The position numbers and the translations under genes are program-made. This document shows positions 1 to 11,549 of a stretch of 64,000 nucleotides of DNA, piece after piece. The notes beneath the pieces were generated by a model. It did not search any database and was not told the DNA's origin. It was given only the letters and a program-made list of their open reading frames with translations. Source of the DNA: Chimonanthus salicifolius (taxonomy: Eukaryota > Streptophyta > Magnoliopsida > Laurales > Calycanthaceae). The stretch's first letter is position 1. Each line of letters starts with the position of its first letter. The stretch spans positions 33,474,170 through 33,538,169 of the forward strand of contig CM023533.1 of assembly GCA_013350335.1 (NCBI GenBank). Direction: 5' to 3'.

Positions 1-84
1 ACTATAAATAATAAGAGAAAGGAGTTAGTACAGTTTTATTTAACAAGGGGGGTATAAATCATCACATCACATAATCTAACGAAA

Positions 85-345
85 TAATAATTTTTTTTTG
101 AATAAAATAATAATATTTAATTATTTAATTATTTATTCATTTTTTTTTTCTTCGATGGGAACCAACATTTGAAATCATAAGCAACTATATTCTCAAATAA
201 AAAATATATATATTTTTTTGGAATAAAATAATAATATTTAATTATTTAATTATTTATTCATTTTTTTTATGGGAACCAACATTTGAAAATATGAGCAACC
301 ATAATATCAAATAAAAATATATATATTTTTTTAATAAAATAATAA
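85..345. repeat. Tandem duplication, about 112-bp unit, AT-rich
   Basis: The block with TGGGAACCAACATTTGAAA occurs at about 157 and again at about 269, each preceded by the same ATTTAATTATTTAATT stretch and followed by an AT-rich tail. There are two units and no coding potential. Confidence 0.75.
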
Positions 346-1682
346 TTTTTTTTCTTCTTCTTCTTCCCTGTTCACTGTCTGCAACAGACAATGAACTGGC
401 CGGTAAACAGTAAAATCAAAAATGGCAAAAGGGCTATTTTCTGGACTCGGTTTTTACATCTGACCGGTCCGATGGATTCCTCCGGGAGTCCTCTTTCCAT
501 AGGGAGAGGTTTGGAGCTTTGAAACACAGTGAGCCATCCGATCTTAACACCGGAAGCTCACTGATACGAGAAACCCTAAAATTTTCCCTAAATTTTGAAA
601 TCGTTTTTCTCAATGAAAACAGAGCCAAATCCAATTTTTTTTTTATTCCAAACCGATCGAAATTGAAAGGGGAATGCAATGGTTACCTTGGATTGAGTTT
701 CTGGGCTGAAAATCCTGATTTTTTGAAAATCTTTTCCTCTAAGTAACAGTAACTGAAAAACAAATGGTCTCGGCTGGTTTTTTTTTGTTTTTGCAAGAGA
801 GAGAAGGGAGAAGGGAGAAGAAAAGCTGGGAGTTAAAACCGAAAATTGAGCCGGAATTTATAGGCTTTTTCGGCCGGGAAATCCGGCACGCACTGATGGG
901 ACGCGACGACGGGCGAAATCACCGGAAAATCGGGCAGCAGGGGCATGCGCCTGCGGCTGAGACGCTACAGTAAACCTGCAGGTTTACTTTTGCAGATCAG
1001 CCCTCCATAGTTTCCATTTTTGTAAAAAGGGCCTCATTTTGATAAAAATTGGATTTTTAACTAAAAAAATAATTTTAAAAGCTCAAAAATTTAATCCAAC
1101 CTTACAGATAGGTTGGGTTTTAAAAATCTTAATCACCATAAAAATTTCAGATTTTATCTCTTATTAAAAATCATTTATTTAAATAAAATTCATATTTTAC
1201 CCATAATTACTTAATTAAACAAATGTAAAAATAACTAATTTGTAAATCTTATTTTGAAGTGAAATAAATAACTAGACCATTCTTAAAATGGTCTACCATA
1301 AAATACTAATTTCAAAATTTATTTCATTTTCAAAACCCTTTAAAATAATTAATACTCCCTTTCGGGGTTTTGACGGGCGATATTTAAATATCATTTTCTG
1401 AAAATAATTTTATTTTAAAATCAGAAATGTAAATCCTTCATTAAGGAAAACATTATTCACCAATAATATTTACAAAATCACACAATTTATAAAAATATAC
1501 ACAAGAAGTGGTAAATTACCAAAATGCCCCTCCAGCTCGACGAGCTGAATCACTGAGTTTTCGGGCTCAGATCAGGCCAAACTTGGGCTTTTCCTCGAAG
1601 CCCTAACCAAAAACCTCAAGATCAACCGGTTAAACATGATTAACGAGCTAAAACTCGCCTAATCTGGGGCAGGGTATTACAT
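346..1682 (+). mobile_element. Probable Ty3-type LTR remnant
   Basis: No gene is visible. The stretch ends with GGGGCAGGGTATTACA at about 1667-1681, which resembles the 3' end of many plant Ty3 LTRs (general knowledge of the family). The 5' boundary is not clear and no internal domain follows. A perfect 18-bp palindrome, GTAAACCTGCAGGTTTAC, lies at 970-987. The open frames at 519-746 and 764-973 look like chance frames in LTR sequence. Confidence 0.35.
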
Positions 1683-2250
1683 GGTCAAATTTAATACGAG
1701 TTGGATTGGGCTAATATTTTGATAAATGGATCATGTTGGGTCAATTATTTAATCTTGCTCATCTAAGGAGTTGTTGGATAAATCCTTTTAATATTAATTA
1801 GGTTGAGTTAATCTATTTAATAAATAAATTGAGTTAGGTTAAGTCATAGTTTAGATAGTTTGATAAATGAATTTAAGTTAGGGTATGTAAATCATTGAGG
1901 TGTTTAAGATGTATTGGATGAAGTACCAAAGGTGAAATTCATAAATTTCCTAAGTTTTTGTATATGGGGATTGGGGATCATGATGAAAAAAAAAAGGTAT
2001 ACAATTTTTTTTTGAAAAATTTAGCCTTGAGAATCCAATATTTTAGAAAAATTTGTAAATCTTTCTTTTTCAAATAAATAAATAAATATTTCTAGAAAAA
2101 TCTATGGAGAACATGTGCCCTCAAAGAATATGGATGTGTTACATTATTTATTTTATTTTTTTAGAAAGGAGAAAAGAAGTGTTTAGAGGAAAAATATCAA
2201 TGAACAAGGGTTGTTCCTTTTACATTTTCCAAATTTACTGAAGCATATGT
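1683..2250. other. Intergenic, nothing recognised
   Basis: This is AT-rich DNA with repeated GGTTGAGTTAA-like words near 1690-1870. No gene, RNA or clear element end was found. Confidence 0.5.
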
Positions 2251-2289
2251 TTTAGTATTGAATGAATGTGGATAGCCAGATTAGATAGC

Positions 2290-2790
2290 CTATTGGAAAT
2301 GGGTCCAACAAGACCCATGAATTGAGTGACAAATCGACATAAACAAAAAGATGATCATCCAGGAAAATTAATCTCGGTCGATAAAGATTGTGTTGGCCAA
2401 GATATCTCGAATTTTTTAGCACAAGATATCTCGGCCAATACGATATGTATCGGCCGTACCATAAGAATAACGATCGATATCGCCGATATTCGATTCTATC
2501 GGGAGTTTTTTTAAATGAATTATTAACAATGGGCCCAGGCCGATATATCGGCCAAGATGGGTCGATATTTTCTATTTCATTTTTTTTCTTCAAACTCGGG
2601 CCTCCTATCATTTTTTATTTTTTTAAATTAGAAAAAATAAAATATAAAAAAATACCCAATATTTTTCAAAAAAAAAAAAAAAAAGATGAGAGAGAGATCT
2701 CAGCCAATATCAACCATATCGGCCGAGATCTCGAATATCTGAGATTTCAATTCCAAAAAGTTGATTTGCGTGTCATCTAGAAATAAAGAA
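2290..2790. mobile_element. CGGCCG-palindrome repeat cluster (hAT-like family)
   Basis: Many copies of ATATCGGCC/GGCCGATAT-type words surround a central poly-A/T and GAGAGAGA stretch. This is the same composition as the better-bounded elements at 26748-26879 and 33852-33998. Terminal repeats and target duplication could not be fixed here. The open frames on both strands are products of the palindromes, not genes. Confidence 0.5.
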
Positions 2791-3071
2791 TAGAAGATTT
2801 TGTATTAAAAAAAACTCTCACTAATGGACTATTCTTCTTTTTTCACGAAAGCATGTTACTAAATATAAAGCACAATAATAATACTTTACTTAAATTACTT
2901 TAAGATAATCAAAATTTATAGAGATAAAAAGGCTTGATTGATCCAACTTTAGCTTGACTTCTCTTATGTATCTATTCTTCTATCCATCTTAATCAACCAT
3001 GTGGGCCCAAATTATGATAAATGATCAACTATTCATCACCAAAGTATCTGTTTAGGTGAAACTATAGATTT

Positions 3072-3195
3072 TTCTTTTTTTGAATTTACGTATGGAAAAC
3101 AGCAGATACCCAGCGTAAAACCCCCATGGTGAGCTCAACTTGGGCATTCCACCCACTTATACTTACAGACCCCATGTGGGGCTCATTCAATGATA
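3072..3195 (-). mobile_element. SINE fragment, tRNA-derived family A
   Basis: Read on the minus strand it ends in the family's 3' block (GGTATCTGCTGTTTTCCATACG, then AATTC and an A-rich tail), as in the copies at 15325, 35757 and 57463. The tRNA-like head with the B box is missing, so this is 5'-truncated. Confidence 0.55.
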
Positions 3196-3527
3196 AATTT
3201 AAATTTCTAAAAATGTTATTTTTTTTATTAGATCTACATGCAAATTTGGTTGATATCTGTTTGATACATTATTGCTTTTGGATTGAATATCATAGATAAA
3301 AATATTTATTTAATAATTTTTTTATCTTAAAAAGTCAAAGATTAGAATTATTTAATTGACTCTATTTAGACATTTTAAAAAAATTCATAATTATTTGTCT
3401 AACTATCTTCTTCTTCTTTTTTCTAATGATGGAGTGGATACTTACACTAACTTGCCTTATTTTACATTTTAACAACTTTAAATTTTTAAAAGATCTTCAT
3501 AATTTTATGAGGTGAGACATGAAAAAT

Positions 3528-5031
3528 GAGTAATGATTTGGACACTGAAACTTTTGACGGAATGAACACTGTTTCTATTTTTAAATTGAAATTCCGATTT
3601 TACCCTCATTTTTCCATTTCTCTCTTTTTATCCTCCTTCCTCCTTTCACTCGTTATTTTCTCTCTTACGTCTCCTTCTCTCTAATCTCTCTCACGCTGTC
3701 TCCTCTCTCTTCTCTCTCCCTTCCCTGTCTCGAGTCCTTTCCGAGCGCAACAGCGTCTCAGTGCCGCCTGGACAAGCATCATCCAACCAGCACCGCAGCA
3801 TCTTCTGCTGCTGTGGCCGATCACCTGCTGCTGCCTCACCCCAACAGTGTGCAGTGTCAGGAACCCCAGCCATTCATCTGTAAACCATTAGATTATCACC
3901 TTGATCCTCCATAGCTGAAACTCCCAGAACCCATTCACCTCCAATCCTATCTCCTGTTTCCCATTACAGGACCCCATACTATGTTCTCCAGATTTGCTGG
4001 AACAAACCAAGCCAACCCATTCCTTTTTTTTATTCCAATTTTCATTCACCGTGGCCCCACTTAAACCATATTTGACTGGGCCTTATTAAAATCCATTTGA
4101 AATTGATCCCCTCTACGTCAAGAACCATAAAAAAAATGTCTTCAGAAACAAGAACTCAAGAACTTGGGTCTCTTTTCATTTTAAGAAGATGGTGCAATAA
4201 CCAAAAAATAAAAAAGCAGAAGAAAGAAAAAGATAAGATTGACCTTCGTTTTGTTTTGGTGCTTGCTGAAGAATAAAATCCAGCTGCAGTAGAAAAAGCT
4301 GGAACTTTGAAATACAGATGACCAACCGCTATGGCTAATGTTGAAAGAGAGATTACATCTTGGGAGAACAATAATGGATTGAAGAAAATGGAAAGCGGAT
4401 ACGGTATCTTATGGAATGAAGTAATGGAAGGAGGAGAGGTTCTTGAGTTGGAAAGAGCAGGGAAATGAAGAGTTTAGGAGAGGAAATGGGAAATGGAAGG
4501 AAGCTTTCGTCTATCCATTCAAAAGAGGATATGTGGGTTGAACCACATATAAGTTGACTAGGTTGTGCTTGATATGTTTTTTATGAACAAAATGACATGT
4601 CTCTATTTTTTTTTCAATGGAATGGAACAAAGGAAAAGCCAGGGAAGTTCTCTTTGTAAAGCTCTTTCCCACGACGCAGATTGCATACAGAGTTTGCAGA
4701 CGAGATTGTCGTTTTGGAGCTGAAAAATATCTCCAGTTGAAAAATTGCTAATCAAGAAGTAGATTTTTTCCATTTTTCGACAAGCAATTACAGCAAGAAA
4801 TTTGAGAGACGGAGGAAGAGAGAGAGAACTGATAGGCTAGACGAGGAAGAGCTGAACAGAAAGAGCTGAGAGAGAGATGAGAGACAGAAGAAGGGGAGAG
4901 AACGGAGAGAGTGGAATGTTGCTGCATGGCAAAACGAGAACAAAAGGCAGCAGGATAAAATCGTAATTTCAAAGAAAATATTTAGGACCAGTGTTCTTTG
5001 TATCAAAAGGTTCAGTGTCCAAATCATTTCC
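3528..5031. mobile_element. Non-autonomous Mutator-like element with long TIRs
   Basis: The left end starting GAGTAATGATTTGGACACTG and the reverse complement of the right end, starting GGGAAATGATTTGGACACTG, match and stay similar for roughly 200 bp, including CT-rich blocks. The flanks are ATGAAAAAT (3519-3527) and CTGAAAAAT (5032-5040), an 8-of-9 target duplication, as expected of Mutator-like elements. No transposase is visible. A minus-strand frame at about 4240-4371 (start MFSQDVISLSTLAIAV) ends near a possible donor and could be a captured host exon, but this is not established. Confidence 0.7.
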
Positions 5032-5040
5032 CTGAAAAAT

Positions 5041-5880
5041 TAATAGTTTTATAATAAAAAAAAAATTCACAGTCTAAAATCACAAAGTCAATATAATGAG
5101 ATAAGACTCAAAATTTAAATATCAGATTTCGTTCTTATTCTCTACATATTCCATCAAAATACACACGATTCACCTCAATATTTCAATATCATCCTTTTTA
5201 AAGAGAGACACTTGAAGTCTTACTAAAGGTTTTCAAACCTCTGCTTATATTTCCATTTAATTTTTTATTGAATTATTTACTATATAAGTGGATTGAAAAA
5301 GTTTCAATTGTTTATTTGGGAGAAAATGTTGGGACTTGATCGACGACCTCTTTTTTGACTTAGAGTAAATATGGAATTTTTTTTGAAAAAATATAGATAT
5401 CGTTAGGATATATTGGAGATGAGACTAATCCTTTCAATACACGACACCAATTTCAACTCTCCTGTATCAAGTGAGCACATTCTCTAAACTAGCAAATGAT
5501 GCATTGATGCATTCAATTTTGTCATGCAAATTTGCATTCAGACATTACCACTAAAATAAAGAATGAAAATTATAAAAAGAGATTAAAAGAGAAAAAAAAA
5601 AAGATTTCGTTTTACAAAATTTTGATATCGGTTACAAGTTAATACCCATATAAGAGTATATATGTTCCAATAACATAAATTACCATCCATTTCTCATTAT
5701 CATCAATCAACACACAAAAAAAAAAAATAAAATTAAAAACAAATAATCTATTTGGTTCCACTGCTTTGATGAGAGCCATATGGACTTTCTTCTTCTTTTT
5801 CTTTTTTTACTTTTCCTTCTCTAGACTACTCACCAATCAAATTTCAGAGAATCCAATAAACATGCAATGAGAAAGGATAT
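5041..5880. other. Intergenic AT-rich DNA
   Basis: Nothing is recognised here; this is the 3' flank of the DUF3511 gene. There are poly-A and poly-T runs and no conserved coding frame. Confidence 0.5.
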
Positions 5881-5886
5881 TACATC

Positions 5887-6207
5887 TCAGCCATGCACGA
5901 TATCTGCATATTTCTCTTTGATCCAACGAAATCCTTTCCTAAAGGAGGCTTTGACCTTCCCTTCGACGGCGTATATCTTGTACCCAGCAACCCTCTTCCT
6001 CCTCTTCATCTCGGCATCGTTGAAGCCCCATGAAGGTGAAGATGAAGAAGAAGAAGAGAGCTTGGATTTATTGGGTTTGGTCTTGGTGGGGGGATCTGGG
6101 GTGAAGGCTTGGTCGTGGTATCTTGTGCTGAAATCCCTTCCATTAACGATCTCCAGCTTCCGCTCCCTGACACCGGAGGACTGGAAGCTACACTGGAAAT
6201 CGTCCAT
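5887..6207 (-). CDS. DUF3511 domain protein
   Basis: Intronless 106-residue basic protein of unknown biochemical function. The C-terminal part (about residues 63-106) has the DUF3511 signature: EMKRRKRVAGYKIYAVEGK followed by VKASFRKGFRWIKEKY and a short tail. The N-terminus (MDDFQ..., then RERKLEIVNG) and a serine-rich linker also fit plant members, which are usually 90-130 residues. I start at the ATG at 6207 because family members begin with M-D/E-D-F; an in-frame ATG at 6276 would add 23 residues (MEAAKRKRPKY...) that look like translated leader. There are no membrane segments. The family is plant-specific; no role is inferred. Confidence 0.85.
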   Translation of the reverse strand: MDDFQCSFQSSGVRERKLEIVNGRDFSTRYHDQAFTPDPPTKTKPNKSKLSSSSSSSPSWGFNDAEMKRRKRVAGYKIYAVEGKVKASFRKGFRWIKEKYADIVHG

Positions 6208-6276
6208 GGAGAGAGCGTTTGGCCGATAGAGAAAAAGGGGGGGGTATTTGGGTCTCTTTCTTTTGGCCGCTTCCAT

Positions 6277-7930
6277 ATTTAGGAGATGGGTATGTGAGGA
6301 GATTTTCCCTTTTTGAGAGGAGAAGACGGCGTGGAATTAGGTGGAAATACAGAGAGAGGAATGGGGAGTTTTCTCTGTTTGGTTGGATGGATAGAAGAAA
6401 TCTGTTGCTTGGTCGAAGTAGAGGTTCTGTAGCCGGGGTTTCTGGGAAGATGTTTTGGTTTGGACAAGGATTTGGCTATATTTGTGGCACAAGATTAGGA
6501 CCGTTCATTAGGTGGGGCTTAGTTAACGATCAAGTTTAGAATAAAATACTTTATGTGGAAACTTTGCCCGCTTATCCAAGATAACATGTATGTTTTTTAG
6601 ATTAAAGTATCCGATTCTCCTTGATTAATTTTTAGGTATATGTAAACATCTCTTCCCACTTCCCACATCTCAAATATAGTGACCATTTGGAGTAGAATTG
6701 ACTCCTAAACCTGCCTCTCGATGAAGGGGTGTAAGGGTCATAGAGTGTTATCTTTTCATTATTTTTGTCTTGTGATTAAAAAATAAGGGTAAAAAAGTAA
6801 CTTTATACTATTTCTTTTTCACTTTTGAAATTCTTTTCAAATAAAAGGTATTCATAATACCCGAGATAACCCTTATCAAAGATAACCTCTAGAAAAATTT
6901 ATTCCTCATCAAAACATAATTCTAATTTTAGAGGCTGATTTTTAGCAATCATTCTAACCCTTTTGAAAGTGAAATGAGTCAATAAATTTATTTGAAACTA
7001 AAAATTTGTCAAATTGATGAGTTGTAAATGACTCAACTCTGAAATGGATTTTTAGATATAATAACATGAGACATGCACTTTGTGTAATTAATATTATTGG
7101 TAAAAAATTATAATAAATGATATTTTCAGTTTTATAAATTCATAAATACATTTTTTTCTATTTTTAAATATAAATCACAATTGGTGGGTACTCTACATAT
7201 CTTTCTTTTAATATCTTCATTCTTTAATCCATCAGACACCGGCAAAAAAAATCTCCTCTTTCTAAATTTAATAAAAATAATAATAGCCAGTTGCCAGTTT
7301 TCAGTTGCCAGTTGCCAGTTGCTATTTCAGGTACGACAGCCACAACTGTTTCAAGCCCACGTTGTCTGCGACTTGTGGGTGGTCACGTTAACACGTCTTT
7401 CCCAAGTAGAAACACGACCATTATTCATATTTCATAGTCTCTCAATTGTTAAAAAAAAAAGAAAAATCCCAAATCAATTTGGACTCGGCTTGATGATTTC
7501 GAATCAATCGAATCAACAATTTTTATAGATTTTTTTAAATTAAAAAGTTTATGTTAATTACTCCACTTATTCTGAATTTAAAATTTTCAACTAAATTAAT
7601 AAAAAAGGGTAAAAATCATTAAAAAAAAAAAGTGAAAATCAGTAAAGAAAAGCCAACAGAATTAATCTCAAACAAAAAATACCATATTATTCAGCAGTCT
7701 AAAAATAAATAAGAAATACAGAATTAAAAGGCATGGAAGACCAATCAACACAATTCCATCAAACAAAAATGCTATATTATTCAACTGTCAAAAAATTAAA
7801 AATTAAAAATAAAAAAATAAAAATTAAAGAGCATGGGAACTAATCAGCACCTCCTTCTCTCTCTCTCTCTTCCTGTAATCTATCCACTCCTCAACAGATT
7901 AATTATGCAAGCAAACCTTGACGAGTGATC
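6277..7930. other. Intergenic; 5' flank of DUF3511 gene and 3' flank of DUF761 gene
   Basis: Mostly AT-rich, no gene recognised. A short tandem of TTGCCAG words (AGTTGCCAGTTGCCAGTTGC) lies at about 7280-7325. A CT-repeat at 7853-7872 lies just past the DUF761 gene. Confidence 0.5.
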
Positions 7931-7937
7931 TTTGCTA

Positions 7938-8465
7938 TTAGTTCTTAATCTCCATCCTCTCGTCGTCGACACTGTTGGTGGAAGCCGACCTCTGGAGCCT
8001 GAACTCTTCATAGAACTTGGCGATGAATTCCTCAGCCTTGACGTTGATATCTTCCTCTCCACCTTCAGCTTCTCCTTTGGGTATGTCCAATTCTTTGAGG
8101 TCCTCGGCCGAGGCATACCGGCTTATCCCATCGGCATCCATCGGAGGCAGGACTGCATCCTCCAAGGAGTTATCTGATCGGATAGAGGACGATGCAGTCG
8201 AGAGTACCGGTGATGGGGGTTGAGATCGGGGGAGATGGTGGAGTGGGCGCAATGCACCCATAAGGCTCTTCCACGTACCCCCTTTTTCCACCGATCTGAC
8301 GGTATCGGAATTGATGGGTGCATCGGAATGAACCGGTGCAGATTTGCGGTGCGATCGGCCCCTAATCTTGTGAAGAACAGAACGCAGAAAGTGCATGGTG
8401 CCGCGCTTTTTCAAGATCTTATTCTTGGAAGGAATTGGATCGTTTTGGGCGGCTTGCATCTCCAT
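7938..8465 (-). CDS. DUF761 domain protein (cotton fibre protein type)
   Basis: Intronless 175-residue protein. The C-terminal motif KAEEFIAKFYEEFRLQR (about residues 143-159) is the DUF761 signature shared by plant proteins often called cotton-fibre expressed. The N-terminal half is basic (KILKKRGTMHFLRSVLHKIRGRSHRK), the middle is serine/proline-rich, and an acidic stretch precedes the motif, the usual layout. The ATG at 8465 opens the frame and fits family starts (MEMQAAQNDP). A possible TATA box (TATATAA on the minus strand) lies at 8559-8565, about 95 bp upstream. Molecular function is unknown for the family. Confidence 0.88.
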   Translation of the reverse strand: MEMQAAQNDPIPSKNKILKKRGTMHFLRSVLHKIRGRSHRKSAPVHSDAPINSDTVRSVEKGGTWKSLMGALRPLHHLPRSQPPSPVLSTASSSIRSDNSLEDAVLPPMDADGISRYASAEDLKELDIPKGEAEGGEEDINVKAEEFIAKFYEEFRLQRSASTNSVDDERMEIKN

Positions 8466-8558
8466 GACAGCAGAGAGCAGAGGCCGCTTCGAAACAGAGA
8501 GAGAGACAAGAAAACAGAGACTTAGGGCAGAGGACTCTATAAAGAGACTTAGAAAAGG

Positions 8559-8565
8559 TTATATA
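8559..8565 (-). promoter_or_regulatory. Candidate TATA box of the DUF761 gene
   Basis: TATATAA on the minus strand, about 95 bp upstream of the ATG at 8465. A second weak candidate (CTTTATAG) is closer. Position and sequence fit, but AT-rich DNA makes chance matches common. Confidence 0.3.
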
Positions 8566-8689
8566 AAAGGATTTTCAAGTCGGGCTATCATCACCGCCTT
8601 CCAGTTACCAAGAGTGGAATTAGTTTTGCACAAGGACAACAATTTAATTATAAAAATCTTTAATTTTGCATTTATTTTAGATTAAAAGT

Positions 8690-9680
8690 CATGAAATCTA
8701 ATATTTAAATATAATTTTAATATCCTAATTACTCGGTCCTCCCTTATCAAAATATTATTCATTATTTTCAAAACACCAAAAAAAATTATGAAAAACTATC
8801 GGAAAACATTTTTAAATATGTAACTCACAAAATTACATCTCCATTACACTTGAAATTGAATTAACAAACCATCACAATAGTTATTCTAGAAAACCTCCAA
8901 TATTCTATTTACACAAGACGAAAAATTCAAATTTAATTAATTAAATAAATAAGCATGAGATCTAATATTTAAATATCATATTAGTTTTCTAATTAACACC
9001 ATTCCTAAACACTTAAGGCTCAAATAAGACAGCATCAGTCGTTATTTTCAAATTAAAAAAAAAACTCATGGAAAATTATAAAAAAACCATTTTCAAATAT
9101 GTAACTCACAAAATCATATCTCCATTGCATAAAATTAAATGATTAAACCATCACAATAATTTATTCTAAAAAGTCACCAATTTTTTCATTTAACTTACAC
9201 CAAAAAATTGAATTTAATTAAAATTTTAAGAAAGCATGAGATCGAATATTTAAACATTATATTAGTGTCCTAATTACTCCACCTGACCGTTCTTGGATAA
9301 GGCTCAAGTCAAACAACATCATTCATTATTTTCAAATATCCAAAAAAAAAAAAAATCATAAAAAATTATCAAAAAATATGTAACTTACAAAATCACACCT
9401 CCATTACACTTAAAATTAAATGATTAAAACCCTCCCAATAATTTATTCCAAAAAACACCCAATTTTTTATTTACCTTAAACCAAAAATCCATATTTAATT
9501 ATTTTTTTAAAAAAATCATGAGATCTAACATTTAAACGTCATAATAGTGTCCATATTACTCCACGTACCTTTCCCAAACACATATGACCAAAATTAAACA
9601 ACATCATTCACTATTTTCAAATCTCCAAAAAAATTCATGAAAAATGATCAATAAAACATTTTCAAATATGTAACCATCAT
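8690..9680. repeat. Tandem array, about 280-bp monomer, 3.5 units
   Basis: The landmark CATGAGATCTAATATTTAAA (with small changes) recurs at 8690, 8954, 9235 and 9517, giving spacings of 264, 281 and 282 bp. Between them the order of other landmarks is kept: TTCATTATTTTCAAA, then CATTTTCAAATATGTAACTC, then ACAAAATCA and CTCCATTACACTT. Units differ by scattered substitutions and small indels, so the array is old. No coding potential. Confidence 0.85.
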
Positions 9681-10090
9681 AATCAATACCAACTTTCACC
9701 AAGAAGTCTTATACACAGTTAGTTGACCCTCTAACAGGTATGACCAAGGACCACTCTTCATTTAACTAAATTCGTAATGTCTTTTTTTAAAATGAATCAA
9801 TCTCCAAGGAGGAATTTTTCTTCCACTTGAGGCAAAATGTGAAGTGCCAAAAGGTCCTACATAAATTAATTCAAGAAATCAATGACTCCTATATAACATT
9901 TGAGGCACACTTCTCTCAATCACTAGATTTTAAAAATGAGTTATATCTCAAGAATAGTATCAAGTCTTGATTTTCTAATAGTAAAATTATCTAATCCATA
10001 GTTACATCACAATATAAACATCATTCTTATATTTAGAAGTTCTACCTCATTTGGCTTCTTACACCCAATTCATTAGAAGAAAAATAGTAC
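9681..10090. other. Intergenic, nothing recognised
   Basis: Unique-looking AT-rich DNA between the tandem array and the LINE tail. Confidence 0.5.
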
Positions 10091-10627
10091 AATCATGTCA
10101 GGGGTAAGCTGGGTCCTGCTGGGATCGAGGGCGTTCTAAGAGATCATTCGGGTTCTGCTCTTGTGGTTTTCTCTGAATTTGTAGGAATTTTGGAATCTAA
10201 TGAAGGCTGAACTTCTTAGCATTAAGAGAGTCTTGACTTTAGGTAATGATTTAGGGGGTGAACAATTAGTGATTGAAAGAGACTCTTCTAATATCATTAA
10301 TGGGCTAGGGGGTTAGCGTCCCCCTTGAGGTTTATTACCTTGGTAAGGGAGACTAAGAATTTGACCTCGGGCCTTGAGGTGTCTTTTGTCCACATTAGCC
10401 GATCTGCGAATGATGTGGCTGACTTCTTTGCTAAGAACGGTATGGATGGATCTGAATTGTGGCTTTATATGTTGTTGCATTTGTTTTTTTCTTTTTGCTT
10501 TGGTCTAAGTCTCTTAGACCTTGTGTCCTTCTTTTGTTTTAGTTCCTTTTCAATAAAAGTTAAGTCGTGTCCCTCTTTTGTTTTAGTTCCTTTTCAATAA
10601 AAGTTTTCTCTATTACCGATCAAAAAA
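10090..10627 (+). mobile_element. LINE (L1-type) 3' fragment with RNase H domain
   Basis: Translation gives a decayed RNase H region: GVLRDHSGSALVVFSEF, then a block with ESNEAELLSIKRVL, then VSFVHISRSANDVADFFAKN. This order (G-V-L-R-D, N-E-A-E, H-I-R-x-N-x-A-D) is that of the C-terminal RNase H of plant L1 elements. Stops interrupt it. The 3' UTR holds a duplicated TTTAGTTCCTTTTCAATAAA unit and ends with CTATTACCGATCAAAAAA just before the Copia LTR. The upstream reverse transcriptase is missing. Confidence 0.75.
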
Positions 10628-11549
10628 TGTTAGGTGTGGGTCAAATTCAACGTGAAGCCCATGCTTATTAATTAAAATTAGTTTGCTAAAAGTTAGAAGT
10701 GGTGACTACCACACGTTGTAATGCAGTTGTGTTTTGCATGGGATTTAATTGGTTATATGTACGCAAATTGGAAAGGAAGGGTGCATGGATAAGTGGACAG
10801 CAAGAAGAAGACTGTTGGGTTTCCTTTGTTACCTAGATTACAAGGCTTAATAAAGTGGTTGATTTTAAGGAATGTGGCAACGTTGGAAGTCTCCAACGTG
10901 AAGCAATAACACTAAGACCTTTACATACAAGGCAATTGCTGCTTATTTTCACACGCCAGGTTTGTGAAATCATGTGTACACCGATTTATATATATAGAAG
11001 GACAGCTGCACGTACCATTTAGAAAGGACAGGATTAATCCTTCGTTGAGAGAGAGGAAATAACTGTGAAAAGGTTCGCCCTGAGAACTCTTAAAATTTGA
11101 GGGGCTTAAGCAAATTTGATAAAGAGAGGTGAGGTCCTACCGTAGAGGTTCTAAAATCTAAAGGAGTCTTATTGTAAGGTTATTTTTTAGACCTGTTAGG
11201 GGGGGTCCTTAGGCGACGGCCCCCGCTACCTAATGCCAGGGCAGGCACTGACTGTCGGTTTTGCTGAGTTCTTTGCACGGTATTGACTGAGACATCAGTA
11301 GACACTAGACATGATACAAAAGAAGAACAACAGGAAATTGTAGAAGGCTCTTTTATATTCGGGTTAGATCTTAAAATTTGAAGGATTATTTTTTGTGTAA
11401 AAGGATTTCTCTCTTTTTTCTTTTAATATAATTTACACGCTCCGTGCACATAGGTCGGATTTGACTGAACTACGTAAAATATCGGTGTCTTGATTATTGT
11501 GTGTTGTGTTTAATTATTCCGTTGATTATTTCCGCTTATATTCCTAACA
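10628..11549 (+). mobile_element. Copia 5' LTR
   Basis: It begins TGTTAGGTGTGGG and ends TATTCCTAACA, the TGTTAG...CTAACA ends usual for Copia LTRs, 922 bp long. It is followed by decayed gag and protease in the same orientation, so it is the 5' LTR. A separate repeat (11070-11252) that also occurs at 60404-60600 lies inside it. Confidence 0.75.
11070..11252 (+). mobile_element. Short repeat nested in Copia LTR (copy 1 of 2)
   Basis: From AACTCTTAAAATTTGAGG through TATTTTTTAGACCTGT to GACGGCCCCCGCTACCTAATG it matches the reverse complement of 60404-60600. The shared end (GGCAGGCACTGA here, CCTAGGGCTGGCTCTGACA in the other copy) resembles hAT-type non-autonomous termini. It sits inside the Copia LTR, so it is likely younger than it. 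Confidence 0.6.

Noticed and set aside
970..987. Perfect 18-bp palindrome GTAAACCTGCAGGTTTAC
   Set aside because: Single occurrence within probable LTR sequence; no partner or context that would suggest a regulatory role.
2252..2780. Long overlapping frames on both strands (119 and 130 codons)
   Set aside because: They arise from the palindromic GATATCGGCC words, which avoid stops in both directions.
5867..6229. 120-codon plus-strand frame
   Set aside because: Shadow of the DUF3511 gene; it has no family match while the minus strand does.
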